Positions 13,120 through 26,150 of a DNA stretch of 64,000 nucleotides are shown in pieces. This DNA comes from Haematobia irritans (taxonomy: Eukaryota > Arthropoda > Insecta > Diptera > Muscidae): contig NC_134398.1 of assembly GCF_050003625.1 (NCBI RefSeq), forward strand, positions 99,179,479 to 99,243,478. Reading direction: 5' to 3'. The position numbers and the translations under genes are program-made. The notes under the pieces are model-generated. The model saw nothing but the letters and a program-made list of their open reading frames with translations. It made no database searches and had not been told where the DNA came from. The stretch's first letter is position 1, and each line of letters opens with the position of its first letter.

Positions 13120-14313
13120 CAGTGATGCCAGGAAGTTTTTTGAAAATTCCCTACGTGGCACCTAAAAATTCCCTTTTTTCCCTACGCCCAAAATTTTTTC
13201 CCCTACATTTTTCCCTACGGTACTAAATTCAAACAAATTTGGCAAGAAAACAACAAATATTTTATATTGAATTCAATTTCTTTAAAATTAATAGCCAGGG
13301 ATTATATCCGTCAATAAAGGGACCAAATGTTCAATAATATAACATTTTTATTCGTATTTCGAACATTGCAACATCATTGCTCATTTTTAACACAACCAAC
13401 ATTTTTCTTGTGGACTTTAATGGCCGCGTGTTTCTTCAGGTCAGATTTCTGCAAATTACGAACTTTCCACAAGCATTGGTATTTAAAATCGTCATTTTCG
13501 ACCGCCTCTAGCCAACCCTTTAAGTCAACAATGAGCCAATTTGGTCAAAAAGGCTATTTTCTAAATTTTGTTGGAATGGTTTTATGTTATTTTCTTCACT
13601 AGACGACATTTTCCTAAAACATTAAAAACTGTTGTGAATGTAACAGTTGTAAATGTAGAATAAAAATCCTACATTTACTATTTTTATGTTAGCCTGACAC
13701 CAATGCAGGACTGTTTAATGTATAAGTCATTTAAACTACATATTATTACAATACTTATTCGAGCTTATTGAACAAGTTCTTTTCAGTAACTTAATAGTAC
13801 TAATTTCCTTAATATTCTTGTCCAATAGGCTATAAGTATTGTAATAATATGTAATCCTACATTTATATACACGAATCCGCGTATGCACTGCAAGTGATCT
13901 TTGTGTTAGAAAATATTGAGAGGCACCAAGTTGACGAAGCCATCACCTGTTTATGAACCTTAATGGAAGCGTTTATTCCTGCAAATGAAATCTATTTACA
14001 CATTTGTAATTAAATACCAATGCAAAAACATCTTTTGAACTTTTCTAAATAAAATCATTACAATAACATCGTTAACGGTGAATCACGTATTCCATTAGTT
14101 GAAGCTTTGACTACCATATATTTTGGATCTTCAAATATCTGGAATATTAAGAAAAAGTACTCTTCTTGTTGCAAAATGTAGTAAACTATGGAAATTGGAA
14201 AAATTCCCTATATTTGTAGAAAAAATGAAAAATCTGTCCTTTTTCCCCTACCGATGTAATTTTAAGAAAAAATCCCTACAAAAAAGGATTTTTCCCTACG
14301 CATGGCATCACTG
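13120..14313. mobile_element. hAT non-autonomous element, copy 1 (CAGTGATGCC ends)
   Basis: 1194 bp with TIRs CAGTGATGCC...GGCATCACTG and an exact 8-bp TSD ATTTGGGC (13112-13119, 14314-14321). Near-identical copies lie at 16944-18137 and 42170-43362. On the minus strand near 13400-13550 there are remains of a BED-type zinc finger (QCLW, then LQKSDLKKHAAIKVH), broken by a stop and frameshift, so it derives from an autonomous hAT. Confidence 0.93.
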
Positions 14314-14397
14314 ATTTGGGCAATACCCAAAAATTTACATGCTTGAAGCAAAATGTGTTTGGGAGTATATGTTACAGAAGCTAATTTTTTTTGGGTG

Positions 14398-15341
14398 TAC
14401 TCACCTTTATACACTACAATCCAAATAATAAAAAAATAATCTTATTGAACATAACATAACAACAAACAACAAAACTTTAAATATCTTACAAATTATTTGT
14501 AAACACTTTTGCATAGATAATTCGATTTCCTTCCTGTTGGTGTCATAAAACTGCATTAAAACTAATTAATATGGGGCAATATGAAATTAGGAACGTGCTG
14601 AGCCGCGTGTTAGAAAAGATTTTCAGCAGAAGGAAATCACAAAATATCCACCTTAAACTGACAATAGGATGTAAATTAAACTGACGATGTGATGCAAATT
14701 TTCAAAAAATATCAAGTTTTTAAATATTTTAATTGGTTGCACTTTGAAATGTTTTTGGAAACTTTTTCTTCTCGATAAGCCACTCATTTTTTTATCGGTC
14801 AGCTTCTTAATGTTTGCAGAGAATGTAGCATCAAAGATTTTAGTTTTCTGCAAAGAAATTTAAGTTTAGTTACTTCTCTAAATTGTTGATTTAATTTTTC
14901 ATATTGACTTACCAAATATTATAAACTATTTGAAGCAGTCCCAGTTAATCCAACATTTTTTCATCGGTCAGATTTTTAATGTTTTCAAGAACGTAGAATC
15001 CATAATTTTAGTTTTCGGCAAAGAGATATACATTTAGTGACTTCTTTAATGTTTTATTTCATTTTCTATTTACACTTATTTGGAGTAAATTCAGTTATTT
15101 GTCTAAAATTTTCCAATTTTTTTATTTCTTCCAATTCCACGAACTTCGTTACACAAAGAAGTATTGAAAACCTCATGGTTTTTCGTTGCATATTAGGATA
15201 GTGTTTTGTCAAAGTTTTCTCATTACCTTCAACACCTTTTCAAAGATTTCGTCAACATTTTGGCAAATTGAAAGTAATTTGCAAATAATTTGAAGATGTA
15301 TTGAAGATGAGTTTTTTCAAATCAAGTGGAATTTATGTTGA
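14398..15341 (-). repeat. Element D fragment in palindrome 2 (left arm)
   Basis: Reverse complement of 15916-16859 and homologous to the body of 5775-7176. Its left limit is the CAC-ended element inserted at a TA (14398-14399). No coding capacity. Confidence 0.8.
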
Positions 15342-15348
15342 TTTATGT

Positions 15349-16857
<1,509 letters not shown>

Positions 16858-16943
16858 TACACCCAAAAAAAATTAGCTTCTGTAACATATACTCCCAAAC
16901 ACATTTTGCTTCAAGCATGTAAATTTTTGGGTATTGCCCAAAT

Positions 16944-18137
16944 CAGTGATGCCATGCGTAGGGAAAAATCCTTTTTTGTAGGGATTTTTTCTTAAAATTA
17001 CATCGGTAGGGGAAAAAGGACAGATTTTTCATTTTTTCTACAAATATAGGGAATTTTTCCAATTTCCATAGTTTACTACATTTTGCAACAAGAAGAGTAC
17101 TTTTTCTTAATATTCCAGATATTTGAAGATCCAAAATATATGGTAGTCAAAGCTTCAACTAATGGAATACGTGATTCACCGTTAACGATGTTATTGTAAT
17201 GATTTTATTTAGAAAAGTTCAAAAGATGTTTTTGCATTGGTATTTAATTACAAATGTGTAAATAGATTTCATTTGCAGGAATAAACGCTTCCATTAAGGT
17301 TCATAAACAGGTGATGGCTTCGTCAACTTGGTGCCTCTCAATATTTTCTAACACAAAGATCACTTGCAGTGCATACGCGGATTCGTGTATATAAATGTAG
17401 GATTACATATTATTACAATACTTATAGCCTATTGGACAAGAATATTAAGGAAATTAGTACTATTAAGTTACTGAAAAGAACTTGTTCAATAAGCTCGAAT
17501 AAGTATTGTAATAATATGTAGTTTAAATGACTTATACATTAAACAGTCCTGCATTGGTGTCAGGCTAACATAAAAATAGTAAATGTAGGATTTTTATTCT
17601 ACATTTACAACTGTTACATTCACAACAGTTTTTAATGTTTTAGGAAAATGTCGTCTAGTGAAGAAAATAACATAAAACCATTCCAACAAAATTTAGAAAA
17701 TAGCCTTTTTGACCAAATTGGCTCATTGTTGACTTAAAGGGTTGGCTAGAGGCGGTCGAAAATGACGATTTTAAATACCAATGCTTGTGGAAAGTTCGTA
17801 ATTTGCAGAAATCTGACCTGAAGAAACACGCGGCCATTAAAGTCCACAAGAAAAATGTTGGTTGTGTTAAAAATGAGCAATGATGTTGCAATGTTCGAAA
17901 TACGAATAAAAATGTTATATTATTGAACATTTGGTCCCTTTATTGACGGATATAATCCCTGGCTATTAATTTTAAAGAAATTGAATTCAATATAAAATAT
18001 TTGTTGTTTTCTTGCCAAATTTGTTTGAATTTAGTACCGTAGGGAAAAATGTAGGGGAAAAAATTTTGGGCGTAGGGAAAAAAGGGAATTTTTAGGTGCC
18101 ACGTAGGGAATTTTCAAAAAACTTCCTGGCATCACTG
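16944..18137. mobile_element. hAT non-autonomous element, copy 2
   Basis: Mirror image of 13120-14313, with TSD GCCCAAAT on both sides (16936-16943 and 18138-18145). It is the same insertion event as copy 1, duplicated by the palindrome. Confidence 0.93.
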
Positions 18138-18540
18138 GCCCAAATATTTATATATTTGATTTCTTCCAATATACAATATATTTGAAAGCATATTGGTCTA
18201 ACAATATAATATGTTTGGGTAGTCTAAGATCTAAAGATTTTGTATTTTTCCATCCAAATTCAATAATGTTGTCTTCCCAAAAACTATATGTTATTATGTT
18301 TATTTTATGTGAACATATAATATGTTTGGAAGAATTTTGAGCCCAAAAATATTAGAAAATGTTAGAAGAATTTTCTCCCAAAGAAGGTGGTTCTCAATTT
18401 TTTTCTGCCTAATTGTATACTCTCTGACATCTTTCTCACTTCCACGAGGTTTTTTAGTTCTTAGCACCTTTTTCTGTAATACAAACATTGTAGAAGAAAT
18501 TATTAAAATTTTTATAAATTTTTAAAATTTTACCTTTTGC

Positions 18541-18610
18541 CGGACGGGGATTTGAACAGCGGAGCACACAGTTTGTAAGCCAGCACTCTATCCACTGGGC
18601 TACGTAGCTG
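18541..18610 (-). ncRNA. tRNA-like module (Pol III A and B boxes), module A
   Basis: On the minus strand the A-box-like TAGCCCAGTGG lies at about 18592-18602 and the B-box-like GTTCAAATCC at about 18548-18557. Length and spacing match a tRNA, but acceptor and anticodon stems are not well paired, so it is a tRNA-derived module and not a working tRNA gene. Confidence 0.65.
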
Positions 18611-18721
18611 TTATTGTCATCAATAGACAATTATCGTTATAAGTTATATTTATATTGCATAGTTTGTGGCGCCCACGAGTCGATGCAAACATAACATTGG
18701 TTAACAGAAACATATATTTAT

Positions 18722-18785
18722 TGGCCACGTGGAGCAAGGGTTAGTGTGCCCGCCTTGCATGCAGAGTGTCCTGGGTTCAAATTTA
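18722..18785 (+). ncRNA. tRNA-like module, module B, divergent to 18541-18610
   Basis: A-box-like TGGAGCAAGGG and B-box-like GGGTTCAAATT, in the opposite direction to module A, about 110 bp apart. The B box is degenerate here. The shared spacer contains GGCGCCCACGAG, repeated in the copies at 28.3 and 30.9 kb. Confidence 0.6.
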
Positions 18786-19413
18786 TTAAATTTTTACAAT
18801 GAAACTTCGAAATGTGGGTTATTAAAGATTTACAGTCAGAAAATAACAGTGCTTGATATAAATGAAATGGACTGAGTTTTTGAATAAAATATTATTTTTT
18901 TATGGCAAAAATAAAAATTTTGTAACAAAAAAACGTTTTTGGTATAAAAGTTTGAAATTTTCGAAAAAATTCAAAAACTCTTACAAAAGAAGAACGTGAA
19001 GTCGAGTATAAACATAAATATTTTTCCATCGAATCCTAAAGTTAACGATATCCATTCAAAAGCACATTATATTTAAATTCTAAACAATAATTTTACAACC
19101 AACACATAAATTTATTTAGGAGTGAACAATTTTTTGCTGGCATATAACACCATTTTAATTGCATTCAAATTCTATCGTATTTAGAAATACAAATAAATAT
19201 GAATTTTTATTAACGAATAATTTCATTTTTACCTTTAAGACAGGTATTAAGTTGGCATTATTGCTCTAAAATGACCATGTTTTCGCGATTACTTTTCTTT
19301 AATAATTTATTTTAAAGGAAATAAACTTATTCAATTGTTGCTTTGGATCATTCCCCACCAATTTATAATACAATTTGTCCAAAAAAGTTATAATATTATT
19401 CTGGTTTTACCGA

Positions 19414-19463
19414 TTCGAGTTTTGCCGCTAAAATGAGAAATAATTTTAGCGGCAAAACTCGAA
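19414..19463. repeat. Perfect 21-bp hairpin, 8-base loop
   Basis: The arms 19414-19434 and 19443-19463 are exact reverse complements around GAGAAATA. A degraded version occurs at about 27610-27655 in the sister element, so the hairpin belongs to that family. Confidence 0.8.
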
Positions 19464-19515
19464 CTTAATGCCCGATTTTATTTTTGAAAGTATCCGTTAA
19501 CTCCTCTTGGACTAG

Positions 19516-20270
19516 GCGGTTCGGAAACTTCTTAGCCTATCTATGAAAGAGAATAGTTAGTTTTTCAAAAATATTTTTATTTTTCAATATAATCCCCTGA
19601 AACTTCAATACACTTAGTCCAACGCTTTTCTACCAATTCTATCCCTTGATTAAAATAGTTTTCCTCAAGGTCTTCAAAATAGTGTTTTGCAACTGTAATT
19701 GCATCTTCATTTGAGGAAAATGCTTGCCAGCAAGAATTTTTTTTAGATTTGGGAACAAGTAAAAGTCACTGGGTGCTAAATCAGGAGAATAAGGTGGCTG
19801 GTCAAGCAACTCGTACTTTAATTCGTTGATTTTAGCCATTGTTAAAACACTCTTGTGCGCTGGTGCGTTGTCTTAATGAAAAATATTTTTTTTGTGTTGT
19901 AAGCCAGGACGTTTTTCTCGAATTTGTACATTTATTTGATCCAAAAGGTAGCAATAGTACTCTGAATTTATTGTTTTACCCTTTTGCAGATAGTCAATCA
20001 ATAAAATACCTTTTAAGTCCCAAAAAACTGTTGCCATAACCTTACCAGCCGATTGAATTGTTTTTGCCTTTTTGGGGCACTTTCTCCAGCTTCAGTCCAT
20101 TGTTTGGATTGTTCTTTTGTCTCTGGAGTTAGTGGTGAATCCATGTCTCATCAACAGTTATAAAACGACGCTTAAAACGATCCAAACACGAATGGGAAAA
20201 TTGTATTGAAACAATGTTAAAATATCAAGAAGCCAAATACGCGAAGGAACGTTTTAGGAAAGCGATAATG
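19516..20270 (-). mobile_element. mariner (DD34D) fragment, 5' half missing
   Basis: The left border has TIR sequence GGCGGTTCGGAAACTTCTTA next to a TA. The minus strand encodes the end of a mariner transposase in several frames. Homology to the mariner at 25.3 kb stops near 20190-20270, so the helix-turn-helix half is absent. Confidence 0.75.
19639..19839 (-). pseudogene. mariner transposase C-terminal fragment
   Basis: 66 residues containing PPYSPDLAPSDFYLFPNLKK, the block around the third catalytic Asp of DD34D mariners. The rest of the catalytic domain (the VDE block near 20150, and IDYLQKG near 19990) is spread over other frames. Inactive. Confidence 0.8.
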
Positions 20271-20762
20271 AGCTCGACTCGAATATACAACAAGAATATT
20301 GTGTTTGAAAACTAATATTATGTTTGCAATTGATATGTTAATATGTTACAACATCATATGTTTACGTGAATAAATTTTTTAATACAAAAATGTTATATAA
20401 TACTTGCCGCGGAAAAATATAATTTTACGACATTTAAAAAATACATTTTATGTTTTCATTAAAATTAAACTTAGTACCCAGATTTTTAACCTACTCGAAT
20501 TAGAAATTATTATTTCCAATTTAGTGGCTATCTCCAATACCTTTTGTTTAATTGTTTAATTGGCACAGAAAAAATAATAGTTTTCATTTCGAAGATAATA
20601 CGCTACAATATGCATTATTCCCCTATTTTTTATTATTAACGTCGTCTTTGAATTTAACCTGGAAATTACGTACAAAATATAGAAGTGATTGGAAAAATAA
20701 TATGTGTGAATATAAACAAATATAAATTTATAAATTTGATGTAAACATATATATGTTGTGAT
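20271..20762. other. AT-rich remains of the tRNA-like/CAC element family
   Basis: No gene. Words such as TATGTTAATATGTTA and the 20690-20762 stretch match 26870-26960, so this is probably part of another copy of the element at 26727. Confidence 0.45.
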
Positions 20763-21339
20763 CAGCGTTGCCGTTTTGGTCCGATCGGACCAAAATTGAC
20801 CCAAAAGATTTCTAATTTTTAAATTTGGTTCGATGGTCGGACCAAACAAAATTTGGCCAATTTTGGTCCATTTTCATAAATTTGGTCAAATTTATAAATT
20901 GTTTCTAGTATTTAACATTTCTATCACATATTCAATAGTAACTATATGTGCACTGTCGTGAAGCCAAAGATTTCATGTGCTTAAAATACGAATGCGAATT
21001 TTGATTAGCATAGGACGTATTTCTCTGAAATAAAGTTTTTTCCTTGTCCAAAAGTCTATAAACTTTTCAATGAAGTCGTTATAGTTAAGTATCCTAACAT
21101 GAAAAAAAATTTCGTTTTACTAAAGTCAAAATGGCTTTAATATTTCTGAAAAAAATCTTCAAAATTAATGAAATCGTCTTTAATGTTGTTGACGTTTTGC
21201 AGTTTGACTCTAAAACTAAAAGCGTTTAAAAATAGGAGATGTTTTTTAACATATTATTTTAAAGTCGTTTTTACTTGAAACATAAAAAAATTTTCACTTG
21301 TAGTGAAAGAGAATTGTGACGTAAATGTGTCCTCACTTC

Positions 21340-21793
21340 AATTCTCTGCTTCTGAAAAAACAGTGAACCTACCAGGAAGAAAACTTTTGGTTGATTTTAG
21401 AAAATTTTTAAAATTTTAACTAAACAGTATTACAAACCCTGGCATCACGCCAATATCACAAAAATAAGTAAATATTTTTCGACAAATTCAAGAAAATTTA
21501 TTAGACATATTTATTTTTTCATTTGTTAAAGAAAATTTTGTAGTTTGAAGGAAGAAATTGGAGTTCAAAATTGCAAGAATGTGTTTGGTGACATAGGAAG
21601 TTCATGATGGACGCATTTGTAGAAAAATTTACAAATTTAAAGAAATAAAAATAAATAATGAACTATGTTGTGAGAAATACGAGTTTAGTAAATCTTAATG
21701 CTTAACTTGTGTATAATTTTGTCCTGTTTTTTAGTTAATTTAACTAATGTTAAATTGGTTTTAGTGAAATAGAGAGTTCACTTTTTTTGAGTG
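21340..21793. repeat. CAC-ended repeat related to 63546-64000
   Basis: The right end ...TTTTTTTGAGTG is followed by TA. Its reverse complement, CACTCAAAAAAAGTGAACTC, also starts the inverted copy at about 63554. The left end is not clear. No ORF. Confidence 0.55.
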
Positions 21794-21979
21794 TAGCTCG
21801 GAATCAATACCAAAATCATTAGCGTAAAGCCAAAATCTTTGGAGCCGTGAAAGCTTTTTTTCAGTGTGGGATTAGATACCATTTCAATCACAGAAAATCG
21901 AATAAAAATTCGCGTTGATATCAACTAAAATTGACTTTAAAATTCAACCTTTTCCAAAAGTCCATTTTTTTCAAATTAA

Positions 21980-22963
21980 CCCTTGTGTATGTGATAACAC
22001 TAGAAGCGATACCAGCGTGATGAGGTCCCGTGGGACCTACAATAAAAAAAGGATGGTAGACAGGTTATCCCTACGATATTTTTCGATCATTTACTGTAGG
22101 TGGACTCTTCTATAATGCACAAATTGCATATATAAACATTTGGTTGTAAATATAGAGTTTTATTTAATTTTTAATAGGATACAGATAATGTTAAAATTTT
22201 TGATTAGTATACTAGTGGCCCTGATGTTTGACGCAGGCGTGGTACCTATAAGTATCCTTATACGTACCAAGCAACAATATATTGTTTTTGTATTCAACTA
22301 CAACTACTTCTTAACAAACTGGATTTTTGAAGGAAAAACAATACGATTTTTTTAGTGGCGTTCGTTTTGCTCGCAGTATTATGTGCACAGTGGTTGTTTC
22401 ATACTTGGTCCAAATTGAGGCACATCTTGCCAAATTCCAGGAGCCGATAGGTCTGGAAAATGTATAGAAATATAAAAACTTATTTCGACCACGATTTCCA
22501 TGAAGTTCAAATAACGTTTTTTGCACTTTTACTCTCACTATATTGGATATATCAACGGAAGACATAAAATAATGTACTACCAAGCAACGAAACCAATGGA
22601 AACTTCAAAAATGACAAATTCTTCCAAATAACGGTATTTTCTGAAAGGATGTTAGTGTTATTAATTGTTCCAAATACGAAAATCGCAATATCTTTACACT
22701 GCTTTTTAAACTGTGTTAAAACCACTAATGTAATTAGTAATAGGTCCCATTGGACCTCATCACGCAGAATCGCACTAAACTTTTTCAAATACCTATAAAA
22801 AACCGATTTAATGATTCAATCACATAAAAATTTAAAGTTTTCAACTTAAAACACTTCAGTACAAGAAGTCATAAACCATCAAGCTGAAATTCATATAAAA
22901 GATAAAGTTATGTATGAATAAAAATCAAAAAGGTCCAGCGGGACCTCATCACGCACAGAAGGG
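21980..22963. mobile_element. piggyBac-type non-autonomous element with GGTCCC subterminal repeats
   Basis: 984 bp bordered by TTAA on both sides (21976-21979, 22964-22967). Ends are CCCTTGTGTATGTGAT and, inverted, CCCTTCTGTGCGTGAT. A motif of the form GTGATGAGGTCCcgtGGGACCT occurs at about 22017, 22742 (inverted) and 22930 (inverted). No transposase frame. Confidence 0.88.
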
Positions 22964-23059
22964 TTAAAAAAAGTTGAAAAGTCGATGTTTTGATGTCAAC
23001 CACTAAATCATATCAGTTCTTTCTGATTTACTATACTTTTTTAATAAAAGCACTATGTA

Positions 23060-24284
23060 ACAGGTTGGCTGATAAGTCCCCGGTCTAACAAAGAAAAACA
23101 CATTTTTTTTGTCAAAATTCGTTTTTATTATTCAACATAGTTCCCTTCAAGAGCGATACAACGATTATAACGACCTTCCAATTTTTTGATACCATTTTGG
23201 TAGTACTCCTTCGGTTTTGCCTCAAAATAGGCCTCAGTTTCGGCGATCACCTCTTCATTGCAGCTAAATTTTTTCCCTGCGAGCATCCTTTTGAGGTCTG
23301 AGAACAAGTAAAAGTCGCTGGGGGCCTACGGTGGGTGGGGAAGCAATTCGAAGCCCAATTCATAAATTTTTGCCATCGTTCTCAATGACTTGTGGCACGG
23401 TGCGTTGGCTTGGTGGAACAACACTTTTTTCTTCTTCATATGGGGCCGTTTTGCCACGATTTCGATCCAATAACGCCATATAATAGTCACTGTTGATGGT
23501 TTTTCCCTTCTCAAGATAATCGATAAAAATTATTCCATGTGCATCCCAAAAAACAGAGGCCATTACTTTGCCAGCGGACTTTTGAGTCTTTCCACGCTTC
23601 GGAGACGGTTCACCGGTCGCTGTCCACTCAGCCGACTGTCGATTGGACTCAGGAGTGTAGTGATGGAGCCACTTTTCATCCATTGTCACATATCGACGGA
23701 AAAACTCGGGTGTATTACGAGCTAACAGCTGCAAACACCGCTCAGAATCATCAACAAGTTGTTGTTTTTGGTAAAATGTGAGCTCGCGCGGCACCCATTT
23801 TGCACAGAGCTTCCGCATATCCAAATATTGATGAATGATATGACCAACACGTTCCTTTGATATCTTTAAGGCCTCTGCTATCTCGATCAACTTCATTTTA
23901 CGGTCATTCAAAATCATTTTGTGGATTTTTTTGATGTTTTCGTCGGTAACCATCTCTTTCGGGCGTCCACTGCGTTCATCGTCCTCCGTGCTCATTTCAT
24001 CACGCTTGAATTTTGCATACCAATCAATTATTGTTGATTTCCCTGGGACAGAGTCCGGAAACTCATTATCAAGCCAAGCTTTTGCTTCCATCGTATTTTT
24101 TCCCTTCAGAAAACAGTATTTTATCAAAACACGAAATTCCTTTTTTTCACAATAACAAAAGTTGCTTCACAAAAGACGCTCTATCTCACAAACTAATTGA
24201 CTTACAGACGTAAAATTTTGACACGAATCATTTGAAGGTTGGTACTATATAAAAATAATATGCATTTAATACTAGCCAACCTGT
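23060..24284 (-). mobile_element. mariner, irritans subfamily (Himar-like)
   Basis: 1225 bp. The left TIR ACAGGTTGGCTGATAAGTCC is typical of irritans mariners. The right end shares only ACAGGTTGGCT before diverging. Both ends abut TA. It sits inside the hAT at 20763-24406. Confidence 0.92.
23326..24146 (-). pseudogene. Himar-like mariner transposase, disabled
   Basis: The protein is recognisable almost throughout: helix-turn-helix blocks, WVPRELT, the first catalytic Asp in TMDEKWLHHY, and IFIDYLEKGKT. At least four lesions are present. The codon at the usual start position reads TGT instead of ATG. A frameshift with a small deletion follows the ALLDR block. The second catalytic Asp is Ala in LFHQANAPCH. 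The PPYSPDLAP block is lost by a short deletion, ending the frame at LPHPP*. Family length is about 348 residues. Confidence 0.93.
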
Positions 24285-24406
24285 TACAATAAAATATTTT
24301 TTAAAGCATGTTTCTTCAAAATTGGAAATTTGGTCCGCTGGAGGGAATTTTGTTCCGATTTTGGAAAAATTTTGGTCCAAAATAAAATTTCGTAGTGGCA
24401 ACGCTG

Positions 24407-25140
24407 GTTATAGAGTATAGAGAAAGAAATAGAGATGGAAACCGGGAGGGTTGATGAAAGATATCAACATAACACAGCGAGAGAATCAAAAGAGACCAAT
24501 TTCTGTGAAACTGTTTGTATGTTGTTTTGGAAAACCATTTTATGAGTTCATTTGGTTGTAGTTGATATGCTTAAGTCAAAATATTATTTAATTTGAATAT
24601 TAAAATGAGTATTCGGAGGGAATATTCATTCGGAAACAAGAGAAAACACATTTGAAAAAAGAGAATGTGTTTTGTTTATCATTTTCACACAAATCGGCAC
24701 GGAAGGACGAGCAAGCCAAAATATTCAAACAAAGGAAATTAAAAAAAAAAAAAAAACAGTGGAACATATAAAAATTACAAAGGAATCTTCATAAAAAATA
24801 ACGAAAGGACACTATACACTTTTTAGAGTTGTGACAGTAAAATGAAAAAAGGGCTAAACAGTGAAAAATTAAACAGTATGAAAACAAAGTTTAGTTCCTC
24901 TTTATTAATAATTACTTACTCCTTTGTCCATTTAATTACGTATGTATCTTAAAAATTAAGTTCATAAACAAATGAAAACCCGTTACGTTGTATATATATA
25001 AAAAAAACATTGCCACTTCGACAATTGCATTATATATGCAATATCAATCAGAATTTAACGATTTTTCAGTAAGAATTTCAGAAATAAATGTTTCGATATC
25101 ATCATCGTTGGTACTTAGTTCACTTATGGAAGGCGTTTCT
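24407..25140. other. Continuation of the CAC/tRNA-like family and AT-rich DNA
   Basis: 24407-24930 matches 26965-27555 of the element at 26727 (for example AAACCGGGAGGGTTGA and ACAAAGTTTAGTTCC). No gene seen. 24930-25140 is AT-rich and unassigned. Confidence 0.5.
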
Positions 25141-25256
25141 CATAAAGTTGGCAAAAAATCGACAACGTAAATCGAAGTTGGATGGAACAAAAAATTTGAC
25201 GACGTAAATCGAAACAACGTAAACCGAGGCGACGTAAGTCGAGGGATTACTGTACA
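25141..25256. repeat. pogo/Tigger-like terminal fragment
   Basis: Repeated CGACGTAAATCGA-like words ending in GTCGAGGGATTACTG next to TA. Inverted, this is CAGTAATCCCTCGACTTACG, the usual look of pogo/Tigger TIRs. Only one end is present. Confidence 0.55.
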
Positions 25257-25502
25257 ATAACTACCATAATAACATTTACAAATGAGGTATTTAAAACAAA
25301 AATTAAGAATTTGTAAATGTACGAGGGCAGTACGGAAACTTCTTAACGTAGCACAAAAAGCGCGGTATAAACAGAAAAAAGTTACGTGTTTTGGAAACTT
25401 CCATCTCTGTTATGAACACATGTTCAATTTTGTTCCCATCTGGCAACTTCTTTGTATAGTAACAGGTGTTCAAAAAAGACGCATCCGCAATTATTTTACA
25501 AT

Positions 25503-26147
25503 GCAAAAATTAGAAATGCGTGTTGTCATTAAATATTTACATAAAAAAGGTTTATCGGTACAAGAAATTCAAAATGATATGGTGAATGTGTTAGGTGAAA
25601 GTGCTCCTTCATATGCAACAGTAAAAAATTGGGTTGATGAATTTAAACATGGTCGTACAAGCATTGAAGATGAACCACGTAGTGGACGTCCAAAAACAGC
25701 AACAACAAAAGAAATTGTAGCCAAAGTGCATGATATGGTATTAAATGATCGACTAATAAAAGTGCGTGAAATTGCTAACATCTCAAATGATCGAGTCCAT
25801 TTAATTTTGCATGAAGAACTACAGATGAAAAAGCTTTCTGCAAGATGGGTGTCGCATTTGTTAACAGTCGATCAAAAACGCATAAGAATGAACATTTCTC
25901 AAGCTTTTTTGGATCGTTTTAAGCGAAATAAAATGGATTTTAAGCGTCGGTAAGGTTATGGCAACGGTTTTTATGGGACTTCAAAGGTATTTTATTGATT
26001 GACTATCTGCAAAAGGGTAAAACAATAAATTCAGAGTACTATTGCAACCTTTCGGATCAATCAAATGTACAAATTCGAGAAAAACGTCCTGGCTTACAAC
26101 ACAAAAACAAATTTCATCAAGACAACGCACCAGCGCAAAAGAGAGTT
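25503..26147 (+). pseudogene. mariner transposase, N-terminal and central part
   Basis: From an ATG at 25503 (MQKLEMRVVIKYL) the frame shows the two helix-turn-helix motifs (SYATVKNWVDEF; RVHLILHEEL) joined by SGRPKTAT, ending at RR* (25953) after a deletion that removes the first catalytic Asp block. 25995-26147 continues with LIDYLQKGKTINSEYY and HQDNAPA, which keeps the second Asp. A further block with PPYSPDLA follows the MITE at 26530-26590, where the third Asp is disturbed (SDF*). Inactive. Confidence 0.88.
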
Positions 26148-26150
26148 TTA

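Larger units (their letters stand above)
12683..15341 (+). repeat. Palindrome 2, left arm (2659 bp)
   Basis: Reverse complement of 15916-18574, with constant coordinate sum 31257 and no indel detected along the arm. I saw one base difference in the parts compared by eye (near 14842 versus 16415). The arm contains the end of a tRNA-like module, a CAC-ended element with a nested hAT, and part of element D. The outer edge breaks inside the tRNA-like module. Confidence 0.9.
16860..19515 (-). mobile_element. CAC-ended, TA-target element with divergent tRNA-like modules (copy 1, left end lost)
   Basis: The terminus CACCCAAAAAAAA at 16860 is bordered by TA (16858-16859). Read on the minus strand from 19515, it contains a hairpin (19414-19463), two divergent tRNA-like modules, a GT...AG segment, an AT-rich part with repeated ATATGTTTGG-like words, and a nested hAT (16944-18137). 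The matching part of 26727-36923 is collinear. A mariner fragment replaces the other end. Confidence 0.75.
20763..24406. mobile_element. hAT-type element with nested insertions
   Basis: TIRs CAGCGTTGCC...GGCAACGCTG. Subterminal GGTCCGATC/GGTCCAAAA words occur at both ends. The flanks GTTGTGAT and GTTATAGA are a poor 8-bp TSD, but the sister sequence at 26950 runs without the insertion, which confirms the site. Own sequence is about 1 kb; the rest is nested piggyBac-type, CAC-type and mariner DNA. Confidence 0.75.

Noticed and set aside
13327..13602. 91-residue ORF identical in three places (13.3, 17.7 and 42.4 kb), tempting as a conserved gene
   Set aside because: It is the antisense of a hAT transposase zinc-finger remnant. 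The identity comes from recent multiplication of the hAT and from the palindrome, not from selection on this frame.
22140..22788. Several ORFs of 70-90 residues inside the piggyBac-type element as a possible transposase
   Set aside because: None shows the DDD motifs or cysteine-rich end of piggyBac transposases, and 984 bp is too short for one.
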